Positions 17,133 to 25,821 of a stretch of 64,000 nt of DNA are shown here, piece by piece. The stretch's first letter is position 1. Each line of letters begins with the position of its first letter. The notes under the pieces were generated by a model that saw nothing but the letters and a program-made list of their open reading frames with translations, was not told the origin of the DNA and ran no database searches. Position numbers and translations under genes: made by a program. Source of the DNA: Streptomyces sp. P3 (GTDB lineage: Bacteria; Actinomycetota; Actinomycetes; Streptomycetales; Streptomycetaceae); NCBI RefSeq assembly GCF_003032475.1, contig NZ_CP028369.1, forward strand, positions 4,712,001 to 4,776,000. Reading direction: 5' to 3'.

Positions 17133-17830
17133 GCCGCACGGGCGTCCCGCCGACCGCCGACGCTCATGGCGGGCGTCGACCGGGTCGGCATGCCGGCCTG
17201 TCGGCGGTCCTCGCCCGGCTCGCAGACGGCCCGGGGCGTCCTCGGGCCGTCCGCCGGCACCGCCGAGGCCGCCACGCCGCCTCGGAGCAGGACGCGGTGC
17301 GCACCTGGCCGAAGGAAATCCCGGCCTGGTCGACATGCGGGGACCGGTGGCCGGTCCGGGGCCGGAGAACCGGGCGGCGCGGTGACCTGACAACACCGCG
17401 ACCGTCCCTCGCCAGGGGCGGGCCCCCGTACGGGCTTCACGGCGGTCGCGGGGGCCCTCCCTCGTGTCGTGGTCGTGCCATGGTGGTGGAGCGGTCGAGG
17501 CGCGGGCCGAGGCCCGTCCACAGCCTGGATCCGGCCAACCACAGAGCGCTACGCTCAGCCCCGGACCGGCTCTCCCCGAGGCCGAGGACGAGCGGGAACA
17601 CAGGCGGCCGTCCGCGCATTGAACCGGTAGACCGCGGGGCGGGCCTCCCGCAGCGGTCCGCGCGGTCCCCGCCGGCTGGCGTGAACCGTGAGGTCGGATG
17701 TCACGCCGGGTGGCGCCGATGTGACAGCCCCGTGAAACGGTTTGCCGAACATGCGTAGGGTGCAGAGAACTCATCAGAGGACGTGTCCGAGGACACACGG
17801 CGCCGACGAGCGAAGGAGGGAGCCGGAGCG
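17133..17830. other. Long stretch without a recognisable gene
   Basis: About 700 bp between the divergent exonuclease and XRE-cupin genes. Open frames of 60-150 codons exist on both strands, but none has a good ribosome site with a recognisable domain, and the peptide sequences look like GC-rich noise. The last 60 bp must hold the XRE-cupin promoter. An eroded gene cannot be excluded. Confidence 0.5.
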
Positions 17831-18427
17831 ATGGGCGACCACAAAGAACAGCCCCTGCGGGTCGGTGCGGCCGTGCGGCGCCGCCGCCGCTCCCTGGAGC
17901 TCACCCTCGCCGTCGTGGCCCAGCGCAGCGGCCTCTCCGTCCCGTTCCTGAGCCAGATCGAGAACGACCGGGCGCGGCCCAGCACCAGCTCCCTGGAGAA
18001 GGTCGCCGACGCCCTGCGCACCACCGCCGTGGAACTCCTCGCCGCCGCCGACCCGGCGTGCAGCGTCGACGTCGTCCGCGCCGAGATCGCCGAGCCGGGC
18101 GCGGACGCCCGGCCGGAGCCGGAGCCGCGCTCGCGCTCCCTGGTCCGCGGGCACCACCAGATGCACGCCTCCGAGTTCACCGGCGACCATGACGCGGGCC
18201 GCGAGTTCCAGCACCGCAACGACCAGCTGATGTACGTCGCCGACGGTGCGGTGGAGATCGAGGCGGAGGGGCGCGCCTACCGGCTGGGCCGCGGCGACAC
18301 CCTGTATCTCACCGGCGGGGTCCGCCACCGCTGGCGGGCGACCGTGCCGGACACCCGCGTGGTCGTCGTCGCGGTGGCCGAGCACATCGAGGCGGTACGC
18401 GACCGGGACCGGGGCCGGAAGCGATAG
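17831..18427 (+). CDS. XRE-family regulator with C-terminal cupin
   Basis: A 198-residue regulator. The helix-turn-helix covers about residues 10-65 (VGAAVRRRRRSLELTLAVVA, SGLSVPFLSQIENDRARPS). The C-terminal cupin (about 115-180) has FQHRNDQLMYVADGAVEIEA and YRLGRGDTLYLTGGVRHRW, a single beta-barrel likely to bind a small effector or metal. ATG 17831 follows AAGGAGG by about 10 bp. A GTG at 17783 would add 16 residues but has a poorer site. The stop overlaps the GTG of the next gene by one base, so the two are cotranscribed and the effector may relate to the downstream binding protein. Confidence 0.87.
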   Translation: MGDHKEQPLRVGAAVRRRRRSLELTLAVVAQRSGLSVPFLSQIENDRARPSTSSLEKVADALRTTAVELLAAADPACSVDVVRAEIAEPGADARPEPEPRSRSLVRGHHQMHASEFTGDHDAGREFQHRNDQLMYVADGAVEIEAEGRAYRLGRGDTLYLTGGVRHRWRATVPDTRVVVVAVAEHIEAVRDRDRGRKR

Positions 18428-19143
18428 TGCGGGTCGTCTCGCTGGTGCCGTCGCTCACCGAGGCGGTGGCCGTGTCCGCGCCCGGCGTCCTGGTCGGCGC
18501 CACCGACTGGTGCTCGCACCCGGCCGGCCTGGACGTCGCCCGCATCGGCGGCACCAAGAACCCCGACGTGGGACGCGTCCTCGCGCTCACCCCCGACCTC
18601 GTGATCGCCAACGAGGAGGAGAACCGCGGGCCGGACCTCGAGGCACTGCGCGCGGCGGGCCTCGAGGTGCTGGTGACGGAGGTCCGCGACCTCGAGCAGG
18701 CCTTCCGGGAGCTCTCGCGGGTGCTCCGGGCGTGCGGAGGACCCGCGCGACCGGAATGGCTCGCCGAGGCGGAGGACGCGTGGGCCGCGCCCGGGCCGCT
18801 CGTCCGCCGGACGGCCGTCGTGCCGGTGTGGCGCCGGCCGTGGACGGTGCTGGGCCGCGACACCTTCGCCGGGGACGTGCTGGCCCGCCTGGGCGTCCAC
18901 CAGGTGTACTCCGGGCACCCCGAGCGCTACCCGAGGACGGCCCTCGAGGACCTGCTCGCCGCCGGCCCGGACCTGGTCGTCCTGCCGGACGAGCCCTACC
19001 GCTTCACCGCCGACGACGGGCCGGAGGCCTTTCCGGGCCTGCCCTGCGCGCTGGTCAGCGGACGGCACCTGACGTGGTACGGGCCGTCACTGGCCGAGGC
19101 CCCGCGGGTGCTGGGCGGGGCGCTGCGAGCAGCTCTCCGCTGA
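18427..19143 (+). CDS. BtuF-like helical-backbone binding protein without signal peptide
   Basis: A 238-residue protein of the periplasmic-binding-protein fold class III (BtuF/FecB-like). RVVSLVPSLTEAV, VGATDWCSHPAGL, GGTKNPDVGRVLALTPDLVIANEEENR and VLGRDTFAGDVLARLG are the family landmarks. It starts directly in strand 1, with no signal peptide or lipobox, so it should stay in the cytosol. That is unusual for the fold but seen in a widespread group of cobalamin/metal-receptor-like proteins of unknown role. GTG 18427 overlaps the upstream stop. No ABC permease or ATPase is adjacent. The 3' end overlaps the convergent TDT gene by about 89 bp. Confidence 0.82.
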   Translation: MRVVSLVPSLTEAVAVSAPGVLVGATDWCSHPAGLDVARIGGTKNPDVGRVLALTPDLVIANEEENRGPDLEALRAAGLEVLVTEVRDLEQAFRELSRVLRACGGPARPEWLAEAEDAWAAPGPLVRRTAVVPVWRRPWTVLGRDTFAGDVLARLGVHQVYSGHPERYPRTALEDLLAAGPDLVVLPDEPYRFTADDGPEAFPGLPCALVSGRHLTWYGPSLAEAPRVLGGALRAALR

Positions 19144-20221
19144 GCAGCCCGCGGACGGTGTGCGCCGCGGCCACGCCCCAGGCGGCCACCAGGGCGACGT
19201 ACAGCGCGCAGGCGAGCGCGCCGTAGACGGCGAGCCCGGTGTGCCGGGCCAGCGCCGCGGCCCCGGTCACACAGGTGCCGACCGGGAAGGTGAACGCCCA
19301 CCACGTCATCGCGAAGCCCATCCCGTGCCGGCGGGCGCGCACCACGTGCGCGGCGGCCAGACAGAGCCAGAGCAGTGCGAACCCCATGACGGGTACCCCG
19401 TACAGCACGGCGAACACGGCGAGACCGCGGGCGTCCGGGCCGGACAGGACCCCCGGAGCGACCTCCGCGAACCTTCCGACGGCCGTGGTGGACTGCCCGA
19501 GCGGGCCGAGCACCAGGAACAGGGTCGGCGTCAGGACGAGCGGCAGCGGTCCGCCCGTCACCAGCCGCGCGAACACCAGCGGCAGCATGACGAAGGTGGC
19601 GAGCAGACTCAGCCCGAACAGCGCGACGCACGTGAGCAGCAGGGTCTCCCGGGGCTGCCCGGCCGGCAGATGCGGCGCCAGCGACGGGCCCACCGCGGCG
19701 GACACCATGGGCGCGACCAGCGGCAGCAACCACACCGGCGTGGCCTGGGAGGCCTCCACCCGGTGGCGCACGGCCATCAGATACGGGACGGCGACGGCGG
19801 CCGCGAGCGCGACGGCTGTGCCCGCGGTGAACAGCACGGCGTCGAGGACGACCGCGGCCGGGGCGCCGATCCAGTCCCGGCCGCCGGTGAGCGCGCCGCC
19901 CCCGACGGCGAGCAGGGCCATCGCGAGGCAGCCGTAGAAGGGGGCCGTCGCCGGGTCGAGGAGATGGGCGCGGGCCTGGTCGCGGTGGTGGCGCCAGTGC
20001 AGCGCGCGGGCGGTGAGCAGGCCCAGCAGAAGCACCAGGGAGAGCGCCCAGAACGCCGCGCACAGCGGCCGCAGCCCCGGCGGCCGGACGGGAAGCGCGG
20101 CGCCCGCCGTGCCGAGGATCGCGGTGCCCATCACCGTGGAGTACCACTGCGGTCCGAGGTGACGGACGGCTCCGGCGCGCGGACGGGAAAGGGCGGACAG
20201 GGGCTGGGCGGCGGTGACCAT
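19055..20221 (-). CDS. TDT/SLAC1-family transporter (tellurite resistance/dicarboxylate type)
   Basis: A 388-residue membrane protein of the TDT/SLAC1 (voltage-dependent anion channel) family, with about ten hydrophobic helices. LGPQWYSTVMGTAILGTAGA near the start and MGFAMTWWAFTFPVGTCVTGAAAL near the end are family signatures. These proteins export or exchange anions such as C4-dicarboxylates, sulfite or halides. ATG 20221 was chosen; the frame is open to 20482, but that stretch is antisense to the LysR gene and lacks helices. It is divergent from the LysR regulator (71 bp between starts), which probably controls it. Its last 89 bp run under the convergent BtuF-like gene. Confidence 0.87.
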   Translation of the reverse strand: MVTAAQPLSALSRPRAGAVRHLGPQWYSTVMGTAILGTAGAALPVRPPGLRPLCAAFWALSLVLLLGLLTARALHWRHHRDQARAHLLDPATAPFYGCLAMALLAVGGGALTGGRDWIGAPAAVVLDAVLFTAGTAVALAAAVAVPYLMAVRHRVEASQATPVWLLPLVAPMVSAAVGPSLAPHLPAGQPRETLLLTCVALFGLSLLATFVMLPLVFARLVTGGPLPLVLTPTLFLVLGPLGQSTTAVGRFAEVAPGVLSGPDARGLAVFAVLYGVPVMGFALLWLCLAAAHVVRARRHGMGFAMTWWAFTFPVGTCVTGAAALARHTGLAVYGALACALYVALVAAWGVAAAHTVRGLLSGELLAAPRPAPAGPRPVTARTTSGAVR

Positions 20222-20277
20222 GACTCCACGGTCGCCCGGCCGGGCAGCCGCCACCAGGGACGATGACGCTATGGGGG

Positions 20278-20294
20278 CATAAACTGGGCTTATG
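20278..20294. promoter_or_regulatory. LysR-type box (CATAA-N7-TTATG) overlapping the LysR start codon
   Basis: The arms CATAA and TTATG are perfect reverse complements around ACTGGGC and contain the T-N11-A pattern of LysR operators. The second arm includes the ATG of the LysR gene at 20292. It lies in the 70-bp divergent spacer with the TDT gene. Confidence 0.6.
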
Positions 20295-21236
20295 GGGAGT
20301 GCGGCGGGTGCGCGGGACACGCAGGAACAGGGGCCCGGCGGCGGGGGTTCGATCGCCCACCGCGTCCCGGACCTGGGCGCGTTGGAACTGCTGCTGGCGG
20401 TGGCCCGGCTGGGCAGCCTCGGCGCGGCCGCGCGCGAGCTGGGCATCACCCAGCCGGCCGCGAGCAGCCGGATCCGGTCCATGGAACGTCAGTTGGGCGT
20501 GGCCCTGGTGGACCGGTCGCCCCGTGGCTCCCGACTGACGGACGCGGGTGCGCTGGTGACGGACTGGGCGCGGCGGATCGTCGAGGCGGCGGAGGCCTTC
20601 GACGCGGGCGCGCAGGCGCTGCGCGACCGCCGCGACTCGCGGCTGCGGGTGGCGGCCAGCATGACCATCGCCGAGTATCTGCTGCCCGGCTGGCTGCTCG
20701 CGCTGCGCGCGGGCCGGCCGGACACCGCGGTCTCGCTGCTCGCCGGCAACTCGGCGGCCGTCGCCGAGCGGCTGCTGGCCGGGGAGGCGGATCTGGGCTT
20801 CGTGGAGGGCCTCACGCTCCCGCCCGGCCTGGACTGCGCCGTGATAGCCCACGACCGCCTCATCGTGGTCGTGGCGCCCGCGCACCCGTGGGCCCGCCGC
20901 CGGCGCCCGCTGCCCGCCGCCGAACTGGCGACGACACCGCTGATCCTGCGCGAGAAGGGCTCCGGGACCCGTCAGGTCCTCGACACGGCCCTCGGCGGCC
21001 TGGCCCGCCCGCTGATCGAGCTCTCCTCGACGACGGCGGTCAAGGCGGCCGTGGTGAGCGGGGCGGGGCCGGCCGTCCTCTCCGAACTCGCGGTCGGTGA
21101 GGAACTGGCGCTGCGCCGGCTCGTCGGCATCCCGGTCGAGGGGGTCTCCCTGGCCCGGGACCTCAGGGCCGTCTGGCCGACGGGTCACCGCCCCACCGGC
21201 CCGGCCCGCGAACTGCTGTCCCTCACGCGAGGCTGA
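20292..21236 (+). CDS. LysR-family transcriptional regulator
   Basis: A 314-residue LysR regulator. The winged helix starts at about residue 26 (DLGALELLLAVARLGSLGAA, ARELGITQPAASSRIRSMER). The effector domain follows (RVAASMTIAEYLLPGWLLAL, then LIVVVAPAHPWARR). The first 25 residues are a Gly-rich extension with no similarity, and no ribosome site precedes ATG 20292, so the transcript may be leaderless or translation may start further in. It is divergent from the TDT transporter, its likely target. The effector is unknown. Confidence 0.9.
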   Translation: MGSAAGARDTQEQGPGGGGSIAHRVPDLGALELLLAVARLGSLGAAARELGITQPAASSRIRSMERQLGVALVDRSPRGSRLTDAGALVTDWARRIVEAAEAFDAGAQALRDRRDSRLRVAASMTIAEYLLPGWLLALRAGRPDTAVSLLAGNSAAVAERLLAGEADLGFVEGLTLPPGLDCAVIAHDRLIVVVAPAHPWARRRRPLPAAELATTPLILREKGSGTRQVLDTALGGLARPLIELSSTTAVKAAVVSGAGPAVLSELAVGEELALRRLVGIPVEGVSLARDLRAVWPTGHRPTGPARELLSLTRG

Positions 21237-21404
21237 CGCCCGCGGCGACGTGACGCGCGCGTGCGAGGCGCCCGGGGGCAGGACATCCGGTGCGGGACAT
21301 CCGCGTGCGGGACGTCGGTGGACGGGACGCCATGCGTGAGTCGCGCGATCCGTCACCGGACGTGAGGCGGGCCGGGGCGAAGTTGTGCGCGCGGCCGGCG
21401 GGCC

Positions 21405-22148
21405 TCAGCCGGCGGGGCGGGACGCGGCCGTCACGAGGGCGCGCACGACCCGCAGGTCCTCGCCCATCTCCGGATGCCACTGCACCCCGAGTACCCACCC
21501 GGCGGAGGGCAGTTCGACGGCCTCCACGGTGCCGTCGGCCGCGTGGGCCGACGGCACGAGGCCCGTGCCGAGACGGTCCACCGCCTGGTGGTGGTAGGTC
21601 GGCACGAGGGCCTGCGCGTCGGCGATCCTGCCGTACAGGCTGTCCGGCACCGGCTCGACCGGGTGGCGGCCGAAGACGCCCTCGGTCTCGGCGTGCCCGT
21701 CGAGGTGCTGGATCAGCGTGCCGCCGAGCGCGACGTTCAGCAGCTGCATGCCCCGGCAGATGCCCAGCAGCGGGACGTCCGCCGCCAGCGCCGCCCCGAT
21801 CAGGGCCAGCTCCCACGCGTCCCGCTCGGGCGACGGAGGCCCGGTGCGCGGATCGCGCTCGGCCCCGTAGCGGGCCGGATCGACGTCCGGGCCGCCCGCG
21901 ACGACCAGGCCGTCGAGGCGGGCCACCACCGTCGCCGCGTGTTCGGGCGCGTCCGGCGGAAGCATCACGGCCAGCCCGCCGGCCCGCTGGACGAGCCTCG
22001 GATAGGCCGCGGGCAGCAGCGCCGCCTCCATCTCCCACACCCGCCAGCGCGTGTCGGACTCCAGATAGGTGCTGACGCCGATCAGCGGTCTCCCGCCCGG
22101 CCCGCCCGGCCCCTCCGGCGACCTCGCGCCGTGACCCGTCACCGTCAT
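21405..22148 (-). CDS. Class I glutamine amidotransferase-like gamma-glutamyl hydrolase (peptidase C26, PuuD-like)
   Basis: A 247-residue peptidase C26 protein. The nucleophile elbow LLGICRGMQLLNVALGG places the cysteine at about residue 131, and VLGVQWHPE supplies the His-Glu pair. PuuD-like relatives hydrolyse gamma-glutamyl-GABA or related gamma-glutamyl amides, releasing glutamate. ATG 22148 follows GGGAG; a start ten codons earlier (22178) is less well placed. It is next to the FadR-like regulator and close to the glnA4-type gene, so it is expected to remove the gamma-glutamyl group that the GlnA-like enzyme adds. The precise substrate is inferred from context only. Confidence 0.85.
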   Translation of the reverse strand: MTVTGHGARSPEGPGGPGGRPLIGVSTYLESDTRWRVWEMEAALLPAAYPRLVQRAGGLAVMLPPDAPEHAATVVARLDGLVVAGGPDVDPARYGAERDPRTGPPSPERDAWELALIGAALAADVPLLGICRGMQLLNVALGGTLIQHLDGHAETEGVFGRHPVEPVPDSLYGRIADAQALVPTYHHQAVDRLGTGLVPSAHAADGTVEAVELPSAGWVLGVQWHPEMGEDLRVVRALVTAASRPAG

Positions 22149-22210
22149 ACGTACTCCCGGTCGACCTTCAATGGACACCCACCGAACCTTTGCTCACCGT
22201 CCGGCGCGCT

Positions 22211-22945
22211 TCAGGTCAGGAAGCCCCTGAGCAGCGCCGCCGTCCCCGCGCAGTGCTCCCGCATGATCTCCCGCGCGCCGTCCGCGTCCCTGTCCAGCAC
22301 CGCCTCCACCAGCGCGGTGTGCTGACGCTGCGAGTGTTCCAGGTTGCGCACGAGCAGCGGGATGCAGTCGAGCAGGTCGTTCACCGTGGCCCGCACGGCC
22401 GCGTACTGCGCCGTCAGCGAGGGCGAGCCGCACAGCTCGGCGAGGGTCAGGTGGAGCATCGTGTCGAGTCGACGGTAGTCGGCCGGCGGCGCGTTCCCGG
22501 TGGCGGCGAGGGCCTCGCGCAGCCGGCGACCCTGCTCGTCCGTCAGGCCGTGCGACGCGCACAGCCCCGCCGCGCCCGACTCCAGCACCTCGCGGAACCG
22601 CAGGACGTCCTCGACGTCGGTCCTCGCGATCCGCCGCCGCAGCTCGTCCTCGCCGCCGGCGTTCGCGCGCGGCAGCACGAACGTTCCGCCGTACCGGCCC
22701 CGGCGGGACTCGACCAGCCCCTGGTCCTGGAGGACCTTCAGCACCTCGCGCAGCGTCACCCGGCTGATCCCGAGCCGTTCCGCCAGCTCCCGCTCGGCCG
22801 GCAGCCGTTCGCCCCCCGGTACCAGACCCAGCCGTACGACCTGCAGGATCTGCTCCAGCGCCTCCTCGAAGCCGTTTCCGGCCCGCACCGGCCGCAGCAC
22901 CGGCGTCAGCCGGTCGTCCGGTCCGCCGTCAGCGTCCACCGACAT
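22211..22945 (-). CDS. GntR/FadR-family regulator (FCD domain) of the glnA4-type cluster
   Basis: A 244-residue FadR-subfamily regulator. The winged helix (about 25-90) has LPAERELAERLGISRVTLRE and VLKVLQDQGLVESRRGRYGG. The all-helical FCD domain follows, with FREVLESGAAGLCA and the metal-binding-type histidines in LHLTLAELCG and HTALVEAVLDRD. The ATG at 22945 sits 9 bp behind GGAAGGGGG; a TTG at 22966 is possible but would start inside that site. It is divergent from the glnA4-type gene (106 bp between starts) and precedes the C26 hydrolase gene, so it likely regulates both sides. The effector could be an organic acid or gamma-glutamyl intermediate. Confidence 0.88.
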   Translation of the reverse strand: MSVDADGGPDDRLTPVLRPVRAGNGFEEALEQILQVVRLGLVPGGERLPAERELAERLGISRVTLREVLKVLQDQGLVESRRGRYGGTFVLPRANAGGEDELRRRIARTDVEDVLRFREVLESGAAGLCASHGLTDEQGRRLREALAATGNAPPADYRRLDTMLHLTLAELCGSPSLTAQYAAVRATVNDLLDCIPLLVRNLEHSQRQHTALVEAVLDRDADGAREIMREHCAGTAALLRGFLT

Positions 22946-23050
22946 CAGGCCGCGCCCCCTTCCCAAGCAATGGTTCTGCGCAATACCTTATGGCTCCCGG
23001 CCCGCCCGAAGAAGACGAGGGAGCCGGGGAAGCCGAAGGAGGCCCTTCCC

Positions 23051-24421
23051 GTGGCAGACCGCACACCCCCGCTCGGCGTCGAGGAGCTGCGCGCCCTCGT
23101 GGCGAGCGGTGAGATCGACACCGTCGTCCTCGCCTTCCCCGACATGCAGGGGCGGCTCCAGGGCAAACGGTTCGCCGCCGGATTCTTCCTCGACGAGGTG
23201 CTCCGGCACGGCACCGAGGGCTGCAACTACCTCCTCGCCGTAGACACCGAGATGAACACCGTCGACGGGTACGCCATGTCCTCGTGGGAGCGCGGCTACG
23301 GTGACTTCGCGATGCATCCCGACCTGGCCACCCTGCGCCGCGTGCCCTGGAACGCCGGCACCGCGATGCTGGTCGCCGACCTCGCCTGGAACGACGGCTC
23401 GCCGGTGGTGGCCGCCCCGCGCCAGATCCTGCGCCGCCAGCTGGAGCGCCTCGCCGAGCACGGCTTCACCGCCCAGGTCGGCACCGAGCTGGAGTTCATC
23501 GTCTTCAAGGACAGTTACGAGGCGGCCTGGGACGCGGACTACCGCGGGCTCACCCCGGCCAACCAGTACAACATCGACTACTCGGTCCTCGGCACCGGCC
23601 GCATCGAGCCGCTGCTGCGCCGCATCCGCAACGAGATGGCCGGCGCCGGCCTCACCGTGGAGTCCGCCAAGGGCGAGTGCAACCCCGGCCAGCACGAGAT
23701 CGTGTTCCGTTACGACGAGGCCCTGATCACCTGCGACCAGCACGCGATCTACAAGACCGGCGCCAAGGAGATCGCCGCCCAGGAAGGCGTCTCCCTCACC
23801 TTCATGGCCAAGTACAACGAGCGCGAGGGCAACTCCTGCCACATCCACCTCTCGCTGACCGACACGGACGGCGTGAACGTGATGGCCGGCACGGCCGACG
23901 ACCCGGACGGCATGTCCGAGGTCATGCGGCACTTCCTCGCCGGGCAGCTGGCCGCCCTGCGCGACTTCTCCCTCCTCTACGCCCCCAACATCAACTCCTA
24001 CAAGCGGTTCCAGCCGGGCTCCTTCGCCCCGACCGCCGTCGCCTGGGGGCACGACAACCGCACCTGCGCGCTGCGCGTCGTCGGCCACGGCCGGTCGACC
24101 CGCTTCGAGAACCGCCTGCCCGGCGGCGACGTCAACCCGCACCTCGCCGTCGCCGGTCTGGTCGCGGCCGGGCTGTACGGCATCGAGCACAAGCTGGAAC
24201 TGCCCGAGGCCTGCGCGGGCAACGCCTACGCCGGCGACTACGCGCACGTCCCCACCACGCTCCGCGAGGCCGCCGAGCTCTGGTCGGCGAGCCCGATCGC
24301 CCTGGCCGCCTTCGGCGAGGAGGTCGTCGCCCACTACCGCAACATGGCACGCGTCGAGCTCGACGCCTTCGACGCCGCGGTCACCGACTGGGAGCTGCGC
24401 CGCTCCTTCGAACGTCTGTGA
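23051..24421 (+). CDS. glnA4: Glutamine synthetase-like gamma-glutamylamide synthetase (GlnA4 type)
   Basis: A 456-residue glutamine-synthetase-family enzyme. The beta-grasp N-terminus has VVLAFPDMQGRLQGKR, the catalytic domain VGTELEFIVF, VESAKGECNPGQHEIVFRY, CHIHLSL (metal ligands) and NSYKRFQPGSFAPTAVAWG, and the ATP part is NRTCALRVVGHG. It lacks the usual adenylylation context and ammonia-pocket assurance of true GlnA. Known biology: S. coelicolor GlnA4, in the same neighbourhood, is reported as a gamma-glutamylethanolamide synthetase rather than a glutamine synthetase. GTG 23051 follows AAGGAGG by 7 bp; the frame is open further upstream through the regulator antisense. It is the first gene of a three-gene operon with ALDH and SDR. 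Confidence 0.85.
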   Translation: MADRTPPLGVEELRALVASGEIDTVVLAFPDMQGRLQGKRFAAGFFLDEVLRHGTEGCNYLLAVDTEMNTVDGYAMSSWERGYGDFAMHPDLATLRRVPWNAGTAMLVADLAWNDGSPVVAAPRQILRRQLERLAEHGFTAQVGTELEFIVFKDSYEAAWDADYRGLTPANQYNIDYSVLGTGRIEPLLRRIRNEMAGAGLTVESAKGECNPGQHEIVFRYDEALITCDQHAIYKTGAKEIAAQEGVSLTFMAKYNEREGNSCHIHLSLTDTDGVNVMAGTADDPDGMSEVMRHFLAGQLAALRDFSLLYAPNINSYKRFQPGSFAPTAVAWGHDNRTCALRVVGHGRSTRFENRLPGGDVNPHLAVAGLVAAGLYGIEHKLELPEACAGNAYAGDYAHVPTTLREAAELWSASPIALAAFGEEVVAHYRNMARVELDAFDAAVTDWELRRSFERL

Positions 24422-24432
24422 AAGGTCCCTCC

Positions 24433-25821
24433 TTGTCCCACCCGCACGAGCAGTCCCCGCACGAGCTGATCGTGCTCAACCCGGCCACCGAGGAGGTCGT
24501 CGCCGTCGTCCCGGCCGCCGACGCGGCCGACGTGGACCGCGCGGTCGCCCGGGCCGGCGCCGCGCAGACCGCCTGGGCCGCGGCGGCCCCCGCCGACCGC
24601 GCCCGGCTGCTGCGCCGCTTCGCCGACGTGGTCGACACGCACGTCGAGGAACTGGCGCTGCTCGAGGTACGCGAGGCCGGCCACCTCCTCGGCAACGCCC
24701 GCTGGGAGGCCGGCAACGCCCGCGACCTGCTGCTGTACGCGGCGGGCGGCGTCGAACGGCTCCTGGGCAGCCAGATCCCCGTGTCCGGCGGCTGGAACGT
24801 CACCTTCCACGAACCGCTCGGCGTGGTCGGCGTGATCGCCCCCTGGAACTTCCCCATGCCGATCGCCGCGTGGGGCGCCTTCCCGGCCCTCGCGGCGGGC
24901 AACGCGGTCGTCCTCAAGCCCGCCGAGACCACCCCGCTCACCGCCCTGCGGCTGGCCGAACTCGCCCTGGAGGCAGGCCTGCCCGAGCATCTCTTCCAGG
25001 TGCTGCCGGGCCACGGCGCGGTCGCCGGACGGGCGCTCGTCGACCACCCCGACGTCGCGAAGATCGTGTTCACCGGCTCCACCCGCACCGGCCGCGAGGT
25101 CATGGAGCGCTGCGCCCGGCAGGTCAAGCCGGTCACCCTGGAGCTCGGCGGCAAGAGCCCGAACATCGTGTTCGCCGACGCCGACCTGGGGACCGCCGTC
25201 GACCCGTACTCCTTCCTCGACAACTCCGGCCAGGACTGCTGCGCCCGCACCCGGATCCTCGTCCAGCAGTCGGTGTACGACGAGGTCGCCGACCACCTGG
25301 CACGGGAGCTGGCCGCCGTGGTGGTGGGCGACCCGGCCGACGAGGCGAGTCGGATGGGACCGCTGATCTCCCGTCAGCAGGTGGACCGCGTACGGTCGTT
25401 CGTGCCGGACGGCGCGCAGGCACTGCGCGGCAGCGCCCCCGACGGCCCCGGATTCTGGTTCCCGCCGACCGTGCTCACCGGCGAACGGCCCGACTCCGCG
25501 GCCGCCCGCGAGGAAATCTTCGGACCCGTCGCCGTGCTGCTGCCCTTCACCGACGAGGCGGACGCGGTCCGGCTCGCCAACGACACCCCCTACGGCCTCT
25601 CCGGCTCCGTCTGGACCCGCGACGTCGGCCGGGCGCTGCGCGTCTCGCGGGCCGTGCGCGCCGGGAACCTGTCCGTCAACTCCCACTCCAGCGTCCGCTA
25701 CTGGACCCCGTTCGGCGGCTACAAGCAGTCCGGCGTCGGCCGTGAGCTGGGCCCGGACGCCCTGACCGCCTTCACCGAAACCAAGAACGTCTTCATCAGC
25801 ACGGAGGGCCCCGCACAGTGA
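24433..25821 (+). CDS. Aldehyde dehydrogenase (NAD(P)-dependent)
   Basis: A 462-residue aldehyde dehydrogenase. The signature segments are APWNFPMPIAAWGAFPALAAG (split as APWNFPMPIAAWG and AFPALAAGNAVVLKPAE), FTGSTRTGREVM, the catalytic-Glu motif LELGGKSPNIVF, and the catalytic-cysteine segment NSGQDCCARTR at about 270. The end EIFGPVAVLLPF and PFGGYKQSGVGRELG is canonical. TTG 24433 lies 7 bp after GAAAGG; GTG 24418 overlaps the glnA4-type stop as GTGA and is equally in frame, so the start is uncertain by five codons. It is expected to oxidise a gamma-glutamyl aldehyde to the acid. The 3' end overlaps the SDR gene by 4 bp. Confidence 0.9.
   Translation: MSHPHEQSPHELIVLNPATEEVVAVVPAADAADVDRAVARAGAAQTAWAAAAPADRARLLRRFADVVDTHVEELALLEVREAGHLLGNARWEAGNARDLLLYAAGGVERLLGSQIPVSGGWNVTFHEPLGVVGVIAPWNFPMPIAAWGAFPALAAGNAVVLKPAETTPLTALRLAELALEAGLPEHLFQVLPGHGAVAGRALVDHPDVAKIVFTGSTRTGREVMERCARQVKPVTLELGGKSPNIVFADADLGTAVDPYSFLDNSGQDCCARTRILVQQSVYDEVADHLARELAAVVVGDPADEASRMGPLISRQQVDRVRSFVPDGAQALRGSAPDGPGFWFPPTVLTGERPDSAAAREEIFGPVAVLLPFTDEADAVRLANDTPYGLSGSVWTRDVGRALRVSRAVRAGNLSVNSHSSVRYWTPFGGYKQSGVGRELGPDALTAFTETKNVFISTEGPAQ

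Noticed and set aside
17133..17830. Several 60-150-codon frames in the gap before the XRE-cupin gene
   Set aside because: None combines a ribosome site with a recognisable sequence; composition looks like noncoding GC-rich DNA.
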